The notes under the pieces are model-generated. The model was not told where the DNA came from and ran no database searches. It saw nothing but the letters and a program-made list of their open reading frames with translations. Shown piece after piece: positions 10,830 through 22,670 of a DNA stretch of 64,000 nt (positions are counted from its first letter, which is position 1; each line of letters begins with the position of its first letter). The DNA comes from Perilla frutescens. Lineage: Eukaryota > Streptophyta > Magnoliopsida > Lamiales > Lamiaceae. Where the stretch lies: assembly GCA_026008535.1 (NCBI GenBank), contig BRKX01000004.1:33112501-33176500 (forward strand), read 5' to 3'. The position numbers and the translations under genes were made by a program.

Positions 10830-12565
10830 TGTTGGGAAAATTGTTGGAATGATCCAACTGATGATTTTGATGAAATGTTAAAACATATTTGATGATCCTA
10901 TGAAAAACTGCAGGTTATTTAAAGCTGGGAATCGGGGGTAATGATCAAGTAAGACTTCAGACAAAGTCAAGCTGGAATGAGAGTCAGTTGTACTGAAGCA
11001 TGATCAACCAGCTTAAAGGTTCTCTTGATCAGACCAGTCAGAGTCAACTCTTCAAAGCTTAAAAAGCTAGAGGGGGAAGAGAACTTTGAAGACTGATAAG
11101 CATCCATAGATGAGTAACCATCAGTCTAGCCGAAAGCCAAGATAGACTGATGAGAACAGGGCCAGCTTGAAAAGCTGAAGCTAAACTGATCAAGAATCAG
11201 TTAGCTAATCCTAAAACTGATCAAAGATCAGTTTGACTGGGAGAAAGCTCAAAGAGCTTTGAGCCAATACTGAATTGACCTATGATCAGTTCAATGAGAG
11301 AGAAGCTCAAACGATTAGCCGACTGGCAGTCCAAAACTAAAAGCTTTTAAAGCTAAGTTGCCAAGGCAGCTTCATCGGACTGATCCAAGATTGAAGCTTA
11401 AGGCAGCTGAGGAACAGCTAACTGGACAATCTCAGAAGTGAAAGCCGAGATAGCAAAAAGCCCATCAACTGAATGTCCAGAACTGATAGCCGAAATACCT
11501 ACTCTCACTCTGACAAGCAGTCAATGAAGATCTTAACAGGAAATCTTGAAAAGATCCTAATGATATTTGGAGTAGAAGTCATTAAAGTTAAATGGCTAGT
11601 TCATTTAAAGCTTCAAATGGCTACAGACATTAAACTGCCGCTGGTGGATTCTATAGAGCCACCAATCACAACAGTTAAAATATCACTCATCTATAAAAAG
11701 AGAGTGAACATTATTTTGATCAAGACATTTCGCCAATCTAACTTTTGTTATCTTGCAGATATTGAGCTCTTCTTTCTCCCTCCCACAGCTCAAAGCTTAA
11801 ACCTCTTAAGTGTGAAAAGTCCCAACTGAGAAGGTGTGCTTCAAATCTCAAGCAAGCAACTAACTGATGAAGAATTCTAGCCAGAGCAAAGCTTCTCAGT
11901 TCAGTCCTTCAAAGATCAACTACCCAGCTCAGACGCAGACGCGCAGAGGAGCATTTCAGTTGATACCAGTTTCAAGACTGTACTCTTGAAGATCGAGTGA
12001 ATCTAAAATCATGAAAAGACGGGCAATAACACCTAAAGTCTCAGCGAGCAGTTGGGACCAGTAAGTATGAGCTGTCGACCTAGAAACCGGCTGAGGAGAA
12101 GCGTGTACCGATGGGTCCATTTTTCAGGACAACAAGAATTAGAAAGGAGGCCACACTCGGTTTGAAGGGTGCCATTTTCAGGTCCAATAGAATTTCTTCA
12201 CTGTGTAATTGTAATAAAGAAACTTTACTCTTGCATAGTGGATTGCCCTTCTGCTGAAGGAAGAGAGGACGTAGAAGCAGGAAGCTTCGAACCTCTATAA
12301 GTCTTATGTGTGTTATACTTATTGCTTTAAACTTTGCATGTTCTTCAACTGCACACTCTAGCACACAAGGTGCACGGTCAAGCTTAGCTAACTTCTCAAG
12401 CTATCAGTCCTAACTGATCAGCCCATCAGCTAAGCTCTAAGTCAAGCTCACCCTCTCAACTGAATAGTGCACAAATAAAATATTGAAAACTAGTCAGTTT
12501 AAGTTTTTGAAGTGAGTTTATTCATCCCCCCTCTAAACTGACATAGACCCGTACCGGGACCAACA
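10830..12565 (+). repeat. 5' LTR of element D
   Basis: TGTTGG...CCAACA ends. A TATA box lies at 11692-11698 and a poly(A)-like AATAAA at 12213-12218, so U3, R and U5 are recognisable. Upstream of the TATA box, AAACTGATC/GATCAGTTT forms a 9-bp palindrome with a 3-bp loop (11214-11234). A shorter palindrome precedes it. Confidence 0.88.
11692..11698 (+). promoter_or_regulatory. TATA box of D's 5' LTR promoter
   Basis: TATAAAA in the context CATCTATAAAAAGAGAG. The same context is kept in the 3' LTR at 24628-24634. The position, about halfway along the LTR and upstream of AATAAA, fits the LTR promoter. Confidence 0.6.
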
Positions 12566-12567
12566 AG

Positions 12568-12580
12568 TGGTATTAGAGTG
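12568..12580 (+). other. Primer binding site of element D
   Basis: TGGTATTAGAGTG lies two bases after the LTR end. It resembles the initiator tRNA-Met site TGGTATCAGAGC with one internal mismatch, and matching is lost at the end. Confidence 0.7.
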
Positions 12581-12654
12581 GTTGATTCTAAGGATCAGCC
12601 GTTTCTGCAGATCATTTGAATCAGATCTATTTATCTGTGCTAACGTTTCAAGCT

Positions 12655-13389
12655 ATGGGGAACGATAAGCTACCTCTTTGTTCAGTTGAGAATTATAACA
12701 ACTGGAGTAGAAGGATGAAAGCTCATCTATGCTCCATCCATGAGAATATGTGGGAGGTGAATAAAGACGGTCCAATCATTATTATAATGGACAATGAAGC
12801 CCACATCATGGATGTCAACCAACCGATCAGGATCCCAAAACTAACACATCTTCTCACAAGTGAAGAGAAGTTAAAGAATCTGGAGTTTGTTGCTCAAGAA
12901 GCACTTTTCCACACTCTAGATGAGGATCGCATGAAAGACACAAAGAACTACAGAACAGCAAAAGAGATTTTGGATTTGCTTGCAAATCTGTGCAAAGAGT
13001 TCGAGGCTATCAAAGGAAACAAGCTCCAGCTCGTAGTCGAGAAATACGAGTCTTTCAAAATGTAGCCGGAAGAAAGCATCTTGAGCCTAGAAGTAAGATT
13101 TCTTGGCATATTAAGCGAGAAGAACAATCTGGGAAGAAATTATCCCAACAGTGAGATGAACTCAAAAGTTCTTGACAATCTCACAGATGAATGGGATATG
13201 AAAGTAATAGTTATTAAAGACTCAAGAGACTTAAATAGCATTACTCCCAGAGAGTTGTTTGGATCTCTCAAGGCTCATGAATACAGCCTGAACCGAAAAA
13301 GGGAAGCATCCACTTCGTCTTCTCATGATACTTCTTTCTATGCTGAAAGAAATTGGTTCAGAGAAGCCTATGGAAGAAATAATTTCTGA
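12655..13389 (+). pseudogene. gag of element D, N-terminal part
   Basis: Starts at MGNDKLPLCSVENYNNWSRR, the usual copia Gag opening (pick a target, then NYxxW). One frame runs to the TGA at 13387, interrupted by a TAG at 13063 just after KYESFKM. The part after the stop still reads as Gag (VLDNLTDEWDMKV, then the ELFGSLKAHEYSL block). The original product would be a capsid protein assembling virus-like particles in the cytoplasm. I chose the ATG at 12655, not an upstream one, because it begins the conserved block. Confidence 0.7.
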
Positions 13390-13639
13390 CTAAGAGGCTC
13401 ACCTGCCAGAGAAAATCAAAGGGATCGGTAACTGATCGAAGAAGAGAGTCAACTGACAAAAAAGAGATCCTGAATGAGGATATAAGCGAGTAAATCTATT
13501 TAACGACAAGATTGCTGGAAAAGCTGAGGAAGGTCAGAGATCAACAATCAGCTTAACCCCAAGCTGACGATGCTGCTAAAGGAGAAAGAAGCCAGCAGCC
13601 AGCTGAACGATCAACTAAACAATTCAGGCTGGCTAACCG

Positions 13640-14408
13640 AAACACAGAGAAATGTTTCCACTGCTACAAGCAAGGGCACTACAGATTTGAGTGTCCCAAG
13701 CTTCCTGAAGATAAGAAGGCCAAAGTGAGAAGGAGCTTCTTCTAAATGAAAGCTATGATTGCTAACTCCGAGAATGCCATCCTCGATGACTCAGACTATT
13801 CATCTGGAATCAACTTAGACAGATATATCTCAGACAATGAAGCCCTACTGTGTCTCATGGCCGATAAAGATGAAGAGGTTAGTACGTCTGATTCAATAAC
13901 CTCTTTCTATCATATACATAAAGCTTCAATCTCTAGGAATGAACTGAATGAACATTTACGAATCATACAAGATCAGCTAGCTTATGTATCAAGCATGCAT
14001 ATTGAACTGAAAAGTGAGAATGATGAGCTAAGAAGCAGAGTCGATGAGCTAAGTGTTGAAAAAGAGAAACAGAAAAGTCTCGAAGCTCAGTGAACTGAAA
14101 TGGATCAGCTGAAGTTGAGAAATGCTGAACTGGAAGCTGAGAATGAGCAGCTCAAGCTAGAAATTCTTGAAAAAGAGGAATTAACCCTCAAATTCAAGAA
14201 GGGATCCCAGACTCTAGATGACATTCTGAATCATCAGAGAGTCGAAGCTGGGAGTCCAGGGCTGGGATACAGTAAATACACTACCGCCGAGAAGGGCAAA
14301 GTAGTAGCTCAGAGCTGTGAATCTGGAATCCTAAAAGAATTCACAAGACTAGCTTATTCCCCCCTAGTTGAGGAATCCAAAGGCAAGGGCATCTTGGAAA
14401 CTCCTTAA
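13640..14408 (+). pseudogene. gag C-terminal part of D: zinc knuckle and coiled coil
   Basis: A CCHC knuckle (CFHCYKQGHYRFEC, from about 13653) binds RNA in this family. After a stop at 13743 the same frame continues with an acidic segment and a strong heptad-like coiled coil (about 13950-14190, many Glu, Leu and Lys). It then reaches TLDDIL...GLGY, the same landmark as LDEIL...GLRY in element E. Another stop (14091) lies inside the coil. The link to the first Gag part (13390-13640) needs a frame change. Confidence 0.6.
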
Positions 14409-15239
14409 GGTCAGCCTAAAAATCAGGCTGATCAGTCAAGTAAGGCAACTCAAAGACAGTCAGTTTTTCAAAGGCTTGGCGCTCAGTCAAAGCCACCAGT
14501 TCAACACAGATTAGTTAATCAGCCCAGATCTACTGCTCGATCTAAATCTCGTCCAAGACCAAACTTTCAACAAAGGCCTTCAGCTCACTCCAGGTCTTCA
14601 ACTCAATCGAGACCTGAAGATCACTCAAGGTCATTCCATCAGAGAAGACCATCAGTTCAAAACATGCCATCAACAGCTCAGCAAAGAGCTATAACCTCTT
14701 CTAGACGAGCCTATCCTCAAAGGCCAGCTGTACATCAACCTGGGAGTTTCTCGAATCCCAAGGAAAATGTACACACGAGATTATACTATATGCGACAACA
14801 TAGATCAATCTCTCTGGAAGAATTTACTCTAAGTGACTTTGCAACCCAGTATGATGAGTAGTTGAACTCAAGGGATCAATCAACAGTCAATCTTAATCAT
14901 AACTGGCTTGGAAAAGGGCCATCTCACAAAGGCCAAAAGGCTCAAAGTCAAAGGCATATAAAAAACTGGCCAAGATAAAGAGCAACAAAGTCACAAGATG
15001 AGAGGATATTAGTTGAAGTCTTTTATCCTAACACTCATCGGAGATACAGATTAATGGGCACAACTCTCATTCGAAAAGTTATAAGGAGTCCAAGATTGAT
15101 TAGGAGATCTAATTCTGAAGGATATCTCAATCAACAAAAGCCAAAAGTGTGGCGAATGTGGATTCCTAAATATTTGATTAACCTCTCAGGACCCGATATT
15201 ATGCGGATACCTAAAACCTGATATTTGTTTTGCAAGGAA
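14409..15239 (+). pseudogene. Degenerate gag-pol junction of D, protease missing
   Basis: 14430-14770 encodes a Gln/Ser/Arg-rich linker (SRPRPNFQQRPSAHSRSS type). The following part has many stops. A KVWRMWIPKY stretch (15146-15175) resembles the segment just before protease in related elements. The DSGCS protease motif and the pre-integrase zinc region expected next were not found, so about 0.6 kb of pol appears to be deleted here. Confidence 0.45.
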
Positions 15240-15269
15240 AAAGCATCCTTAAGGAACAACTGACATTTT

Positions 15270-15926
15270 TCAGTTGCTACACATGGACCTGTTTGGACCA
15301 GTGAAGCCACCAACCCCAGAGGTAAGAAGTTTACTCTTGTAGTAGTAGATGACTACTTAAGATGTACCTGAGTGGAGTTCCTGAGAAGTAAGGATGAGAC
15401 TTTTGATAAGCTATCAACGTTGATCAGAAGACTACAGACTGACAAAGGAAAATCGGTTCAAAGGATAAGATCCGACAATGGAACTGAGTTTGTCCATCAG
15501 CAGATGATCAATTTCTTGAGTGAACTGGGAATCACTCACGAACACTTAGCTGCAAGAACTCTTCAACAAAACGGCGTAGCTGAAAGGAGAAATCGCACGC
15601 TAAAGGAGACAGCTAGAGCAATGATAGCAGATGCCAGCATAGCTAAATGCTATTAGGCAGAGGCAGTTAATACAGCCTACCATACAGAGAACAGAAGTGC
15701 CATAGTCACCACATATGACAAAACACCCTACGAGTTATTCAAGGGTTGTAAGCCCTCTATCTCTTACTTTAAGGTATTTGGCTGCAAATGTTACGTCCAC
15801 AACAATGGCAAATCCCAGCTGAAAGCCTTCAGTGCCAAAGCTGATGAGGGGATCTTTCTCGGCTATAATGCCCCTCATTCACAAGCTTATAGAGTGTTCA
15901 ACAAGAGAACAATGATTGTGTAAGTA
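15270..15926 (+). pseudogene. Integrase of element D
   Basis: The core begins LHMDLFGPVK (first Asp), continues VVVDDYLR and RSDNGTEF (second Asp), and reaches QNGVAERRNRTLKE (catalytic Glu), so the D,D-E triad is visible. The GYNAPHSQAYRVFN block follows. Stops interrupt it: a TGA at 15369 where the family has Trp, a TAG at 15654, and one near 15921. A frame change also lies between the first block and VVVDDY. The original enzyme inserts cDNA into the genome. Confidence 0.7.
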
Positions 15927-16445
15927 ACATGTCATGTGGTATTTGATGAGCTTACTGATGAGTACAGGAACAAGGAGAAAAACTGTACATCAGTACAAGC
16001 CTTGCCTAGTGAAAGTCTGCTAGATTATGTTGATCACATTGTCCCAGAGCAGTTTGAAATCTCACTAGAAGATGGCGTTGAAACTGATTCTAGACCAGTT
16101 AAAGATAACTTGGTCAATGAGGACACAAATTGCGGTGAAACCTCAAACCCCATAACTGCAACAGGGGGAAAAATTAGTGAAGATGATGTACAAGCTGGAG
16201 CCGAGGCAGCAGCTCATAGACCAGATGAAAGATCAGCTGAAGGAGTAGCTGAAGGATCAGCTGAAGGAACAACCGAATAATCAGTTGAAAGAACAACTGA
16301 TAAACCAGGTGAGGGCCCAGCAGATGCCGCAATACACAAATGGCTCTGAAGCCATCCAGTCGATAAAATTGTTGGCAATCCAAGAAGCAGAGTCCAGACC
16401 AGAGGCTCAACTGAGCATGCTATCTTCACATACTTCATATCGTAG
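15927..16445 (+). pseudogene. Integrase-RT linker of element D
   Basis: This is an acidic, low-conservation linker. At about 16230-16300 it carries a short repeat coding for AEGVAEGSAEGTTE, made from repeated CAGCTGAAGG units. A stop at 16278 breaks the frame. Such variable linkers between integrase and RT are usual in copia pol. Confidence 0.5.
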
Positions 16446-17918
16446 ATGGAACCAGCTAACGTCAAAGAAGCATTAGAAGATTTAGACTGGATTATTGCAC
16501 TACAAGAAGAGCTGAACCAGTTCCCAAGAAACAACATTTGGTTTCTTATTGACAGATCAAAAACCAAAAAAGTCATTGGGACTAAGTGGGTTTTTCGCAA
16601 TAAGCTGGATGAACAAGGCATAATCACAAGGAACAAGACCCGACTGGTAGCCAAAGGATACTCTAAAAGTGAAGGAATCGACTTTGATGAGACAATCGTA
16701 CCAGTTGCAAGATTGGAGGCCATCAGATTGTTCCTCACCTATGCAGTTCACAAAAATTTCACGGTCTATCAGATGGACGTGAAAAGCGCATTCTTGCAAG
16801 GAATACTCAAGGAGGATGTGTATATCGAGCAACATCCAGGATTCAAAATTGGAGATCAAGTCTACAAGCTGAAGAAAGCTCTATATGGCTTGAAACAGGT
16901 GCCAAGAGCTTGGTATGAAACCCTTACAACATTCTTGCTAAAGAATGGGTTTCAGAAAAGAGTCATTGATCATACTCTATTCAAAATAGAACGATCAGCT
17001 GAGATCTTAATGGTTCAAAATTATGTGGATGACATAATTTTTGGATCAAAGAGTAAAGATCTCTGCACTCGATTCGCTCAACTAATGCAAAGCAAATTCG
17101 AGATGAGCATGATGGGAGAAATGATATTCTTCCTAGGACTCCAAGTGAAGCTGCTAGAAGATGGAATCTTCATCAGTCAAGCTAAATACACCAAAGAGCT
17201 TATCAAAAAGTTTGGAACTGATAAGGGAAAAACTCTCAAAATCCCATTGAATACATCAGTACAGCTGACCCTTGATGAAGAAAGAGAATCAGTCAGTTAG
17301 ACGCACTACAAAGGAATCATTGGATCCCTTCTCTATCTTACTGCCAGCTGACCAGACATCTCCTACTCAGTGGGACTGTGTGCAAGGTTCCAAGCTAACT
17401 CGAAGAAAAGTTATGTTGAAGCAGCAAAGAGGATCATGAAATACCTTAAAGGAACCATAAATCTTGGGTTATGATATCCCATAGATGATAGCTTAAGTCT
17501 TATCAGCTACTTAGACTCAGACTTCGGAGGATGCAAGATTGACAGTAAAAGCACCAATTGAACATGTCAGTTTCCTGGGAACAAACTGATATCCTGGTTT
17601 AGCAAGAAGCAGCACTCAGTTTCCACCTTAACAACTGAAGCCGAATACGTGGCCGCTGGAAGCTGATGTGCTCAAATCCTATGGATGAAGTAACAACTAA
17701 AAGATTACAAGGTGGAGACTGAAGAAGTGCAAATTTACTGTGATAACAATAGTACTATTGCAATATCTCAAAATCCAATATTTCATTCAAGGATGAAGCA
17801 CATTAATATCAGGCACCACTTCATCAGAGATCACATTGAGAAGAAAGACATCCATCAAATATATCAACACGGAGAAGTAGATAGCCGATATCTTCACCAA
17901 ACCATTGCCAGAAGCTAG
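16446..17918 (+). pseudogene. Reverse transcriptase and RNase H of element D
   Basis: RT is open for 284 codons. It begins MEPANVKEALED and contains VIGTKWVFRNKLDE, FDETIVPVARLEAIR, QMDVKSAFLQG (first catalytic Asp), ALYGLKQVPRAWYE and YVDDIIFGS (the catalytic YVDD is intact). After a stop at 17298 the same frame continues through GSLLYLTAS and RNase H (TEAEYVAAGS, MKHINIRHHFIRDHIE) with six further stops. Integrase, RT and RNase H share one frame, as expected for a single polyprotein. RT copies element RNA into cDNA in virus-like particles; this copy is dead. Confidence 0.82.
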
Positions 17919-18610
17919 ATTTGTGGAGTTGTGCATCGAACTGGGATTGCTCGAACTAGCTTCAAAGGAGGATGACGATCAACCAAGAAATGGAGTAAAA
18001 TGAAACACTCCAGCTGAAGATGAGAACTGACTCAAAATGGTATTAGCTAGTTAAGCTTTGGAGCTTAAACTGATGAGACCAAATCAGTTCAGAGAATACG
18101 GTTAAGGCCAAGTGGAAACTAAGGGATGAAGATGAGTAAACTGATCGCAGAAGGCATCAGTTCTCAACCAGTCACATTCAACTGATGAGAGCAGTTGAAT
18201 CCAGAACTGACTGATAAAGGAAAAGCTTCAGCTGAAAAGCTAAGACGGAGCAAAGCTGAGAGAACAGCTCAAGCTGACAAAACAAGGAGTCAACTGAAGA
18301 AACTCCAGCTGGAACTGATCACTCCAAGCTAAGAAGATTATCATTCGTAAGGCCAACTGATGACGTCAGCAGCTCAATGCCGCGTGGAGACTGAAGGAGA
18401 GACATAACCAGATAAGTTCAAAGTTGAATTTATTACTGAATGGTAAAATGACGTGTCTTCTTAATATTACCATTGAACCCACTCTCTCTCTCTCTCCTCA
18501 TTAATCTTAATGGATAAATTTAAAATTAAAATTGATGGATTTGTTGGAACCGTTCGATTTTGATTTTAACTCAAATTCTTTTACCGTTGGATACACCATT
18601 CGCTTGAGAC
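17919..18610 (+). other. Spacer between pol and ORF3a of D
   Basis: No reading frame is supported. The sequence is dense in AACTGA, CAGCTGA and TCAGTT words, like the LTRs of D, and has a (TC)n run at 18481-18497. The end of the spacer leads into a TATA box. Confidence 0.5.
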
Positions 18611-18618
18611 TATAAATA
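18611..18618 (+). promoter_or_regulatory. TATA box in front of ORF3a (element D)
   Basis: TATAAATA in the context GACTATAAATAGGTTAGC. It lies 133 bp before the ORF3a start codon, leaving room for a leader of about 100 nt that is pyrimidine-rich (CTCTTTCTCTC). It would drive ORF3a separately from the LTR promoter. No expression data are available. Confidence 0.45.
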
Positions 18619-18743
18619 GGTTAGCTGCTTCCCAAATCACCCACACAGCTGACCAAAGAATTCAAGCACTCAGTCTCTTTCTCTCAAAATCCAGAGTTCT
18701 CATTCTACTTAGCCTTTCAAATCATCCCAAAACCTATATCTCA

Positions 18744-20069
18744 ATGGCCCAATACTCATCCAACCTCCATCGAAAACCTCAAAATTTCAGACTTTTCACT
18801 GAAGACTTAAGAGTTTTCTGCAAGGATCTGGGTCATGACAAGATACTAAGCCTAGCCAACAGCAGATAATTCGCCAACTTCTCAAGAACAGGTGAATTGA
18901 TTCTCAATCTGATTAACTCAGCGAGACTAAAAACCTTAACCAAAAGTACTCCCACTAAGGTGTATCCAGAAGCCGTAGCAGAGTTCTTTCTCAACTCCTT
19001 CAGTGAGAAAGACTCTTGGATAATTATTAGTGAAGTAAGGGGTACTCAAATCTTGATCACCCCTTCCATACTAAGAAACATTTTCGACCTACCAGAAGGA
19101 GGGGACAAACTTGAGGAAACGGCAGTGTATGCACATTTCTGCTTCAACCATTGGGCAATGAATTCTGCAGCAGAAGACTTCCAAATCAATCATCAGACGT
19201 CTAAATTCCAAAAGAAATTTCAGGTGCTAGCAGCTGTGGCCACACAGATGATGATAGGATCATGCGAAGGCCACCATGAGATGTCTGATGTAAAATATAA
19301 AATCTGCAACACCATCTGCAAAATTAGAGAAATAGAGTGGTCATCATTCCTCTTCAAGCCGTTGAAGAAGCTTGTAGACATTATGGAAGAAGAAACAAAA
19401 AGCGTGACATGCTTTCCACAAAAGATGTACTACATCAATAGGATCAGTTTTATCCTGGAGAAGCTGATTCCTGATTCAATGGCAGAAGTAATAAATCATC
19501 AGTCTGTTAATTCTGATGATTTCGTTCCGAAGGTGGCAGAAGGAGCATTGCCTCCACTGACGATCAGAGAGTCACAATCACGACTAAGAAAGAAGCTAAT
19601 TTCCTCTATTCTGGCAATAAAGGGAAAAGGAAAAGCCAAGATAACAGAGTCAGTAGTGCAATCAAACTATGACTCCGATGATGTTCTCCGGACTGTTGAG
19701 AGGTACAAGTCCTCAAGAGAAGGGGGTGATGGCAGAAAAGACTCTAAGAGAAGCCCAACTATGAAAAGGGATGTGTCTCCAATCCAATATGAATCAGTTG
19801 AGAAGCCAACTGCTGGTCCTCAGACTGGAGCGCATTAGCCAATTACAGAAGAAACTCACCTTCGAGTCCAACAAGCTAAAATGCAGCGATCAAAGAAAGC
19901 CTCAACTCAATTCAAAGCACTGATCAAGTGCATGAAAGAACAGGTAAAGCTGCTCTTTGACTCTATCATAAGACTGGAAGTGTGCTCTGAAAATGAAGAT
20001 TCAGAAGAAAACTCTTCAAGTCAAAGCACTCCAGACAGCTCCAGAAAATCAAAGAAAAAGAAAAACTGA
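18744..20069 (+). pseudogene. ORF3a of element D (env-position ORF, unknown function)
   Basis: A frame of about 440 codons opens MAQYSSNLHRKPQNFR and has only two internal stops (TAA near 18867, TAG at 19836). The middle part (about 18960-19480) has VAEFFLNS, then VRGTQILITPSILRNIFDLP, a pattern like VAEFYANM...IYSLNPLIINKFLGL in element B's ORF3. I relate it to the putative plant transposon protein family; this is recall and inference. The C-terminal part is charged and ends in a Ser-rich segment plus a basic tail (KSKKKKN), a possible nuclear signal. No signal peptide or membrane segment is seen, so it does not look like an envelope glycoprotein. Confidence 0.65.
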
Positions 20070-20156
20070 ACGCAAGAAAACATGAAGGCCTATGTAGTCA
20101 GCTGACTAGACGCCTTAGGACAACTTCTTGTAAATCAGTTTATTTCTTAATTTTCT

Positions 20157-20183
20157 AATAAAATATCTTTTGGCTCAAATAAA
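20157..20183 (+). terminator. Poly(A) signals after ORF3a
   Basis: AATAAA occurs at 20157-20162 and again at 20178-20183, about 90-110 bp after the ORF3a stop. Together with the TATA box at 18611 they outline a self-contained transcription unit. Confidence 0.4.
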
Positions 20184-20468
20184 TGCTTGTGTTAGTATTA
20201 ATTGTTTTTGACTGTTGATCCAAAACCAAAAATCAAAAGCCAAAGGAAAATGACAAGGGGCTATTTAATTCTTTCAACCAACACAAATTTATGAGTCATT
20301 CCTCTCACTCATAAATCCCCTTGCACAAAACCTTGAGAGAGAAAAAAAAAAGAAGCACAAGAAGCAACTTTTCTTCAAAAAAAAAAAACCAACTTTCGAA
20401 AAAAGTATTCTCTCTCTCTCTCTCTCAAAAGCTTCAATTCAAACATAGCCAGAAGTCTTCAAACAAAA
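20184..20468 (+). other. Leader region of ORF3b
   Basis: This holds A-rich runs and a (TC)n run at 20408-20426 directly upstream of the ORF3b start. Such runs are usual in plant 5' leaders. No convincing TATA box; CTATTTAAT at about 20259 is a weak candidate. Confidence 0.35.
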
Positions 20469-22362
20469 ATGGTTGAATCATCCAAACCTCTTACTTCTTT
20501 CAAAGAGCAAATGATGAGAGATAAGTTTCTGGAAAGATAGAAATTTCAATTGATTCTTAAGGAATCAAACAATCCTTTTCTTCTGGTCAATCTTCACAAG
20601 ACTGGAATTCTGCACTACCTTGAAACTCCTCCAAGATTCTTCAGACAAGACTTGGTAAGTGAGTTCTTGCTTTAAGTAAAGGTCACTGCAGATGGGAAGG
20701 TTACACACTCAGTAGTTCAAGGAAGTAAACTTTATATCACTGAGAGAAAGATTGCATAAATCTTTCAACTTCTCAGAAAGGATTCCAGGGTTCAGGATCT
20801 AAAGGATTCAGCTAAACCATACTAGAAAGAATGGCATGCTTAAACTTATACCAAGTAGTTCAGTTTTACCACAGCTAAAACTGACTTGAAGCTCGAGTAT
20901 GGAATTATGCTCGATGTTATGAACAAAATGATGTTCGGCGCCATTGGAAGCTTCAGTCAATTAACTCAAAAAAAGATATAAGGTAATGATACACCTTGTT
21001 GAAGGATTAGAAGCAAATTGGGCAGAATTTGTATTCTCCCAATTTAAGCATCAAGTCATCAAAGCTGCAGACTCAAAGAAGACTGGGAAATTTGAGTCCA
21101 AAGTAAGACTTGTTCTATGAATGAGCAAGCTCCTGAAAGATATACTGAATCTTCCAAATGATGACGCGCTACCAGTCCTCATCTCTAACTGGATCCCCAA
21201 GAAAGGGAGAGCACATCTTCAGTCACTCAAGAAGAAGAGGAGATTCAAAGCCAAAACTGGCAATACAACTTCAAGCAGTTCAACTGCCAATGAAGTTCCT
21301 TCTCCACACTCCAAGAATGGATCATCAATTGACTTCAAGCCCTGCACTAATCCAGATGAGCTGATTCCATTCATCGGAATTCCTCATCCAAATTATGGAG
21401 CTGACTACTTCATGAGAACTTGTCCTCCTCTTTAGTTGACTAAAGATAATATTCGCACTTTTTACAGTGGTGAATATGCAGTTAAGAGTACATAGAAGGA
21501 TGTAACAAATCTCATTCTCACTCACTTCATTTATGTTGCCAAGCAAGACAATCAGTTGTTTATATAACTGCACCGGTACTTCTACTGGTATAACTGGAGA
21601 CATTCTATGTCAATCCAGTCACACTTCTTGCTAACTGCCTTTCATGGCATGAGCTTTTGGCAATGTGAAGAGACTTGGAGCACTAAATGGATTGGGGCTT
21701 CAAATCCATTTCCTCCAACTATTGTGCAAGTCCAGCGGATTATGAAGCATCGACTTGATAATAACATTCCAGCTAAGGCAATTCTAGCTGATGTTCAAGC
21801 CATCTTGAGATCGCAAGAAGTTGCAACTAAAGAGCAGTTTGTCAACAATTTAGTCGATCAATGTTGCCTAAAACTGAATTTTGATCCAATTCAGTCAGAA
21901 GAGGCATCACTACAAGCTGTGGGGGCCACAGAAAAGATAGATCAAGCTCTATCTCACATCAAAATCGTGGAGACCCCTAGGAATCAACACCGTGGACAAA
22001 ATGGAGCTAATAACGATGACAATATTACCATGTCACCAGATCTCCTGTCCCGAAGCTAAGTTACTCTACTTATCAAGTCTTGCTCCAGAGTTGCAAAATT
22101 GATGAAACACCAGTCCAGCTCATCCTGCAGAGGAATTAAAGAGCTGACCACCTTGAAGCTGACCACCTCAGCAGTTTCTCTTAAGCAACTTCAGCAAGCT
22201 GAGACTGCAACCAGAACTGATCCTCTTAAGGAATTTCTCAGTTCAGCTTCCAAATGTAAAAGGTCAAACACCTCTAGAGAATACGGAGAAGCCAACCCTA
22301 CCCGACCACTCAAGAAGAGGAAACTGATGAAAAGTCAATCAATAACTAATCAACAAAACTGA
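20469..22362 (+). pseudogene. ORF3b of element D (diverged second ORF3)
   Basis: The ATG opens MVESSKPLTSFKEQMMRDKF. The first part (to about 20980) is in one frame with several stops. After a slip near an A-run (about 20970-20980) a second frame holds to 22362, also with stops. The N-terminal pattern QDLVSEFLL...VVQGSKLYITERKIA then IFQLL follows the same spacing as VAEFFLNS...VRGTQILIT...IFDL of ORF3a, so the two appear to be ancient relatives. A later block GLEANWAEFVFSQFKHQVIK corresponds to the IEWSSFLFKPLKKLV region of ORF3a. The C-terminal third (21600-22362) is specific to ORF3b and ends with a basic RPLKKRKLMK cluster. Function unknown. Confidence 0.5.
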
Positions 22363-22603
22363 TTAAATCAGTTCAAAAGGGGTATCATCAGTTAAGCAGG
22401 AAACTAACGCCTAAGCAATCTTCAGCCTCTCATCAGCTGCATGATCAATCCTCCTTGGTAAGCTTCTCTACTCTCTATTCCTCATAGCTTATTTTTGAAT
22501 ATTTATCGTTATAACTTCAAAATAAGCTTACTATTCATCTATGTTTCCATAAAAGTACCTATACTGAGCATTAAAATATAAAGAGATGAATTGTTCTGAG
22601 GGA

Positions 22604-22611
22604 TATAAATA
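22604..22611 (+). promoter_or_regulatory. TATA box in front of ORF3c (element D)
   Basis: TATAAATA in the context GGATATAAATAGCACC, 67 bp before the ATG of a 105-codon frame. It is the same octamer as upstream of ORF3a. Confidence 0.35.
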
Positions 22612-22670
22612 GCACCTGATCTTCTACCTCCAGCCAAGATCTCATCTTTCCACCTGATCTTGACCAACTG

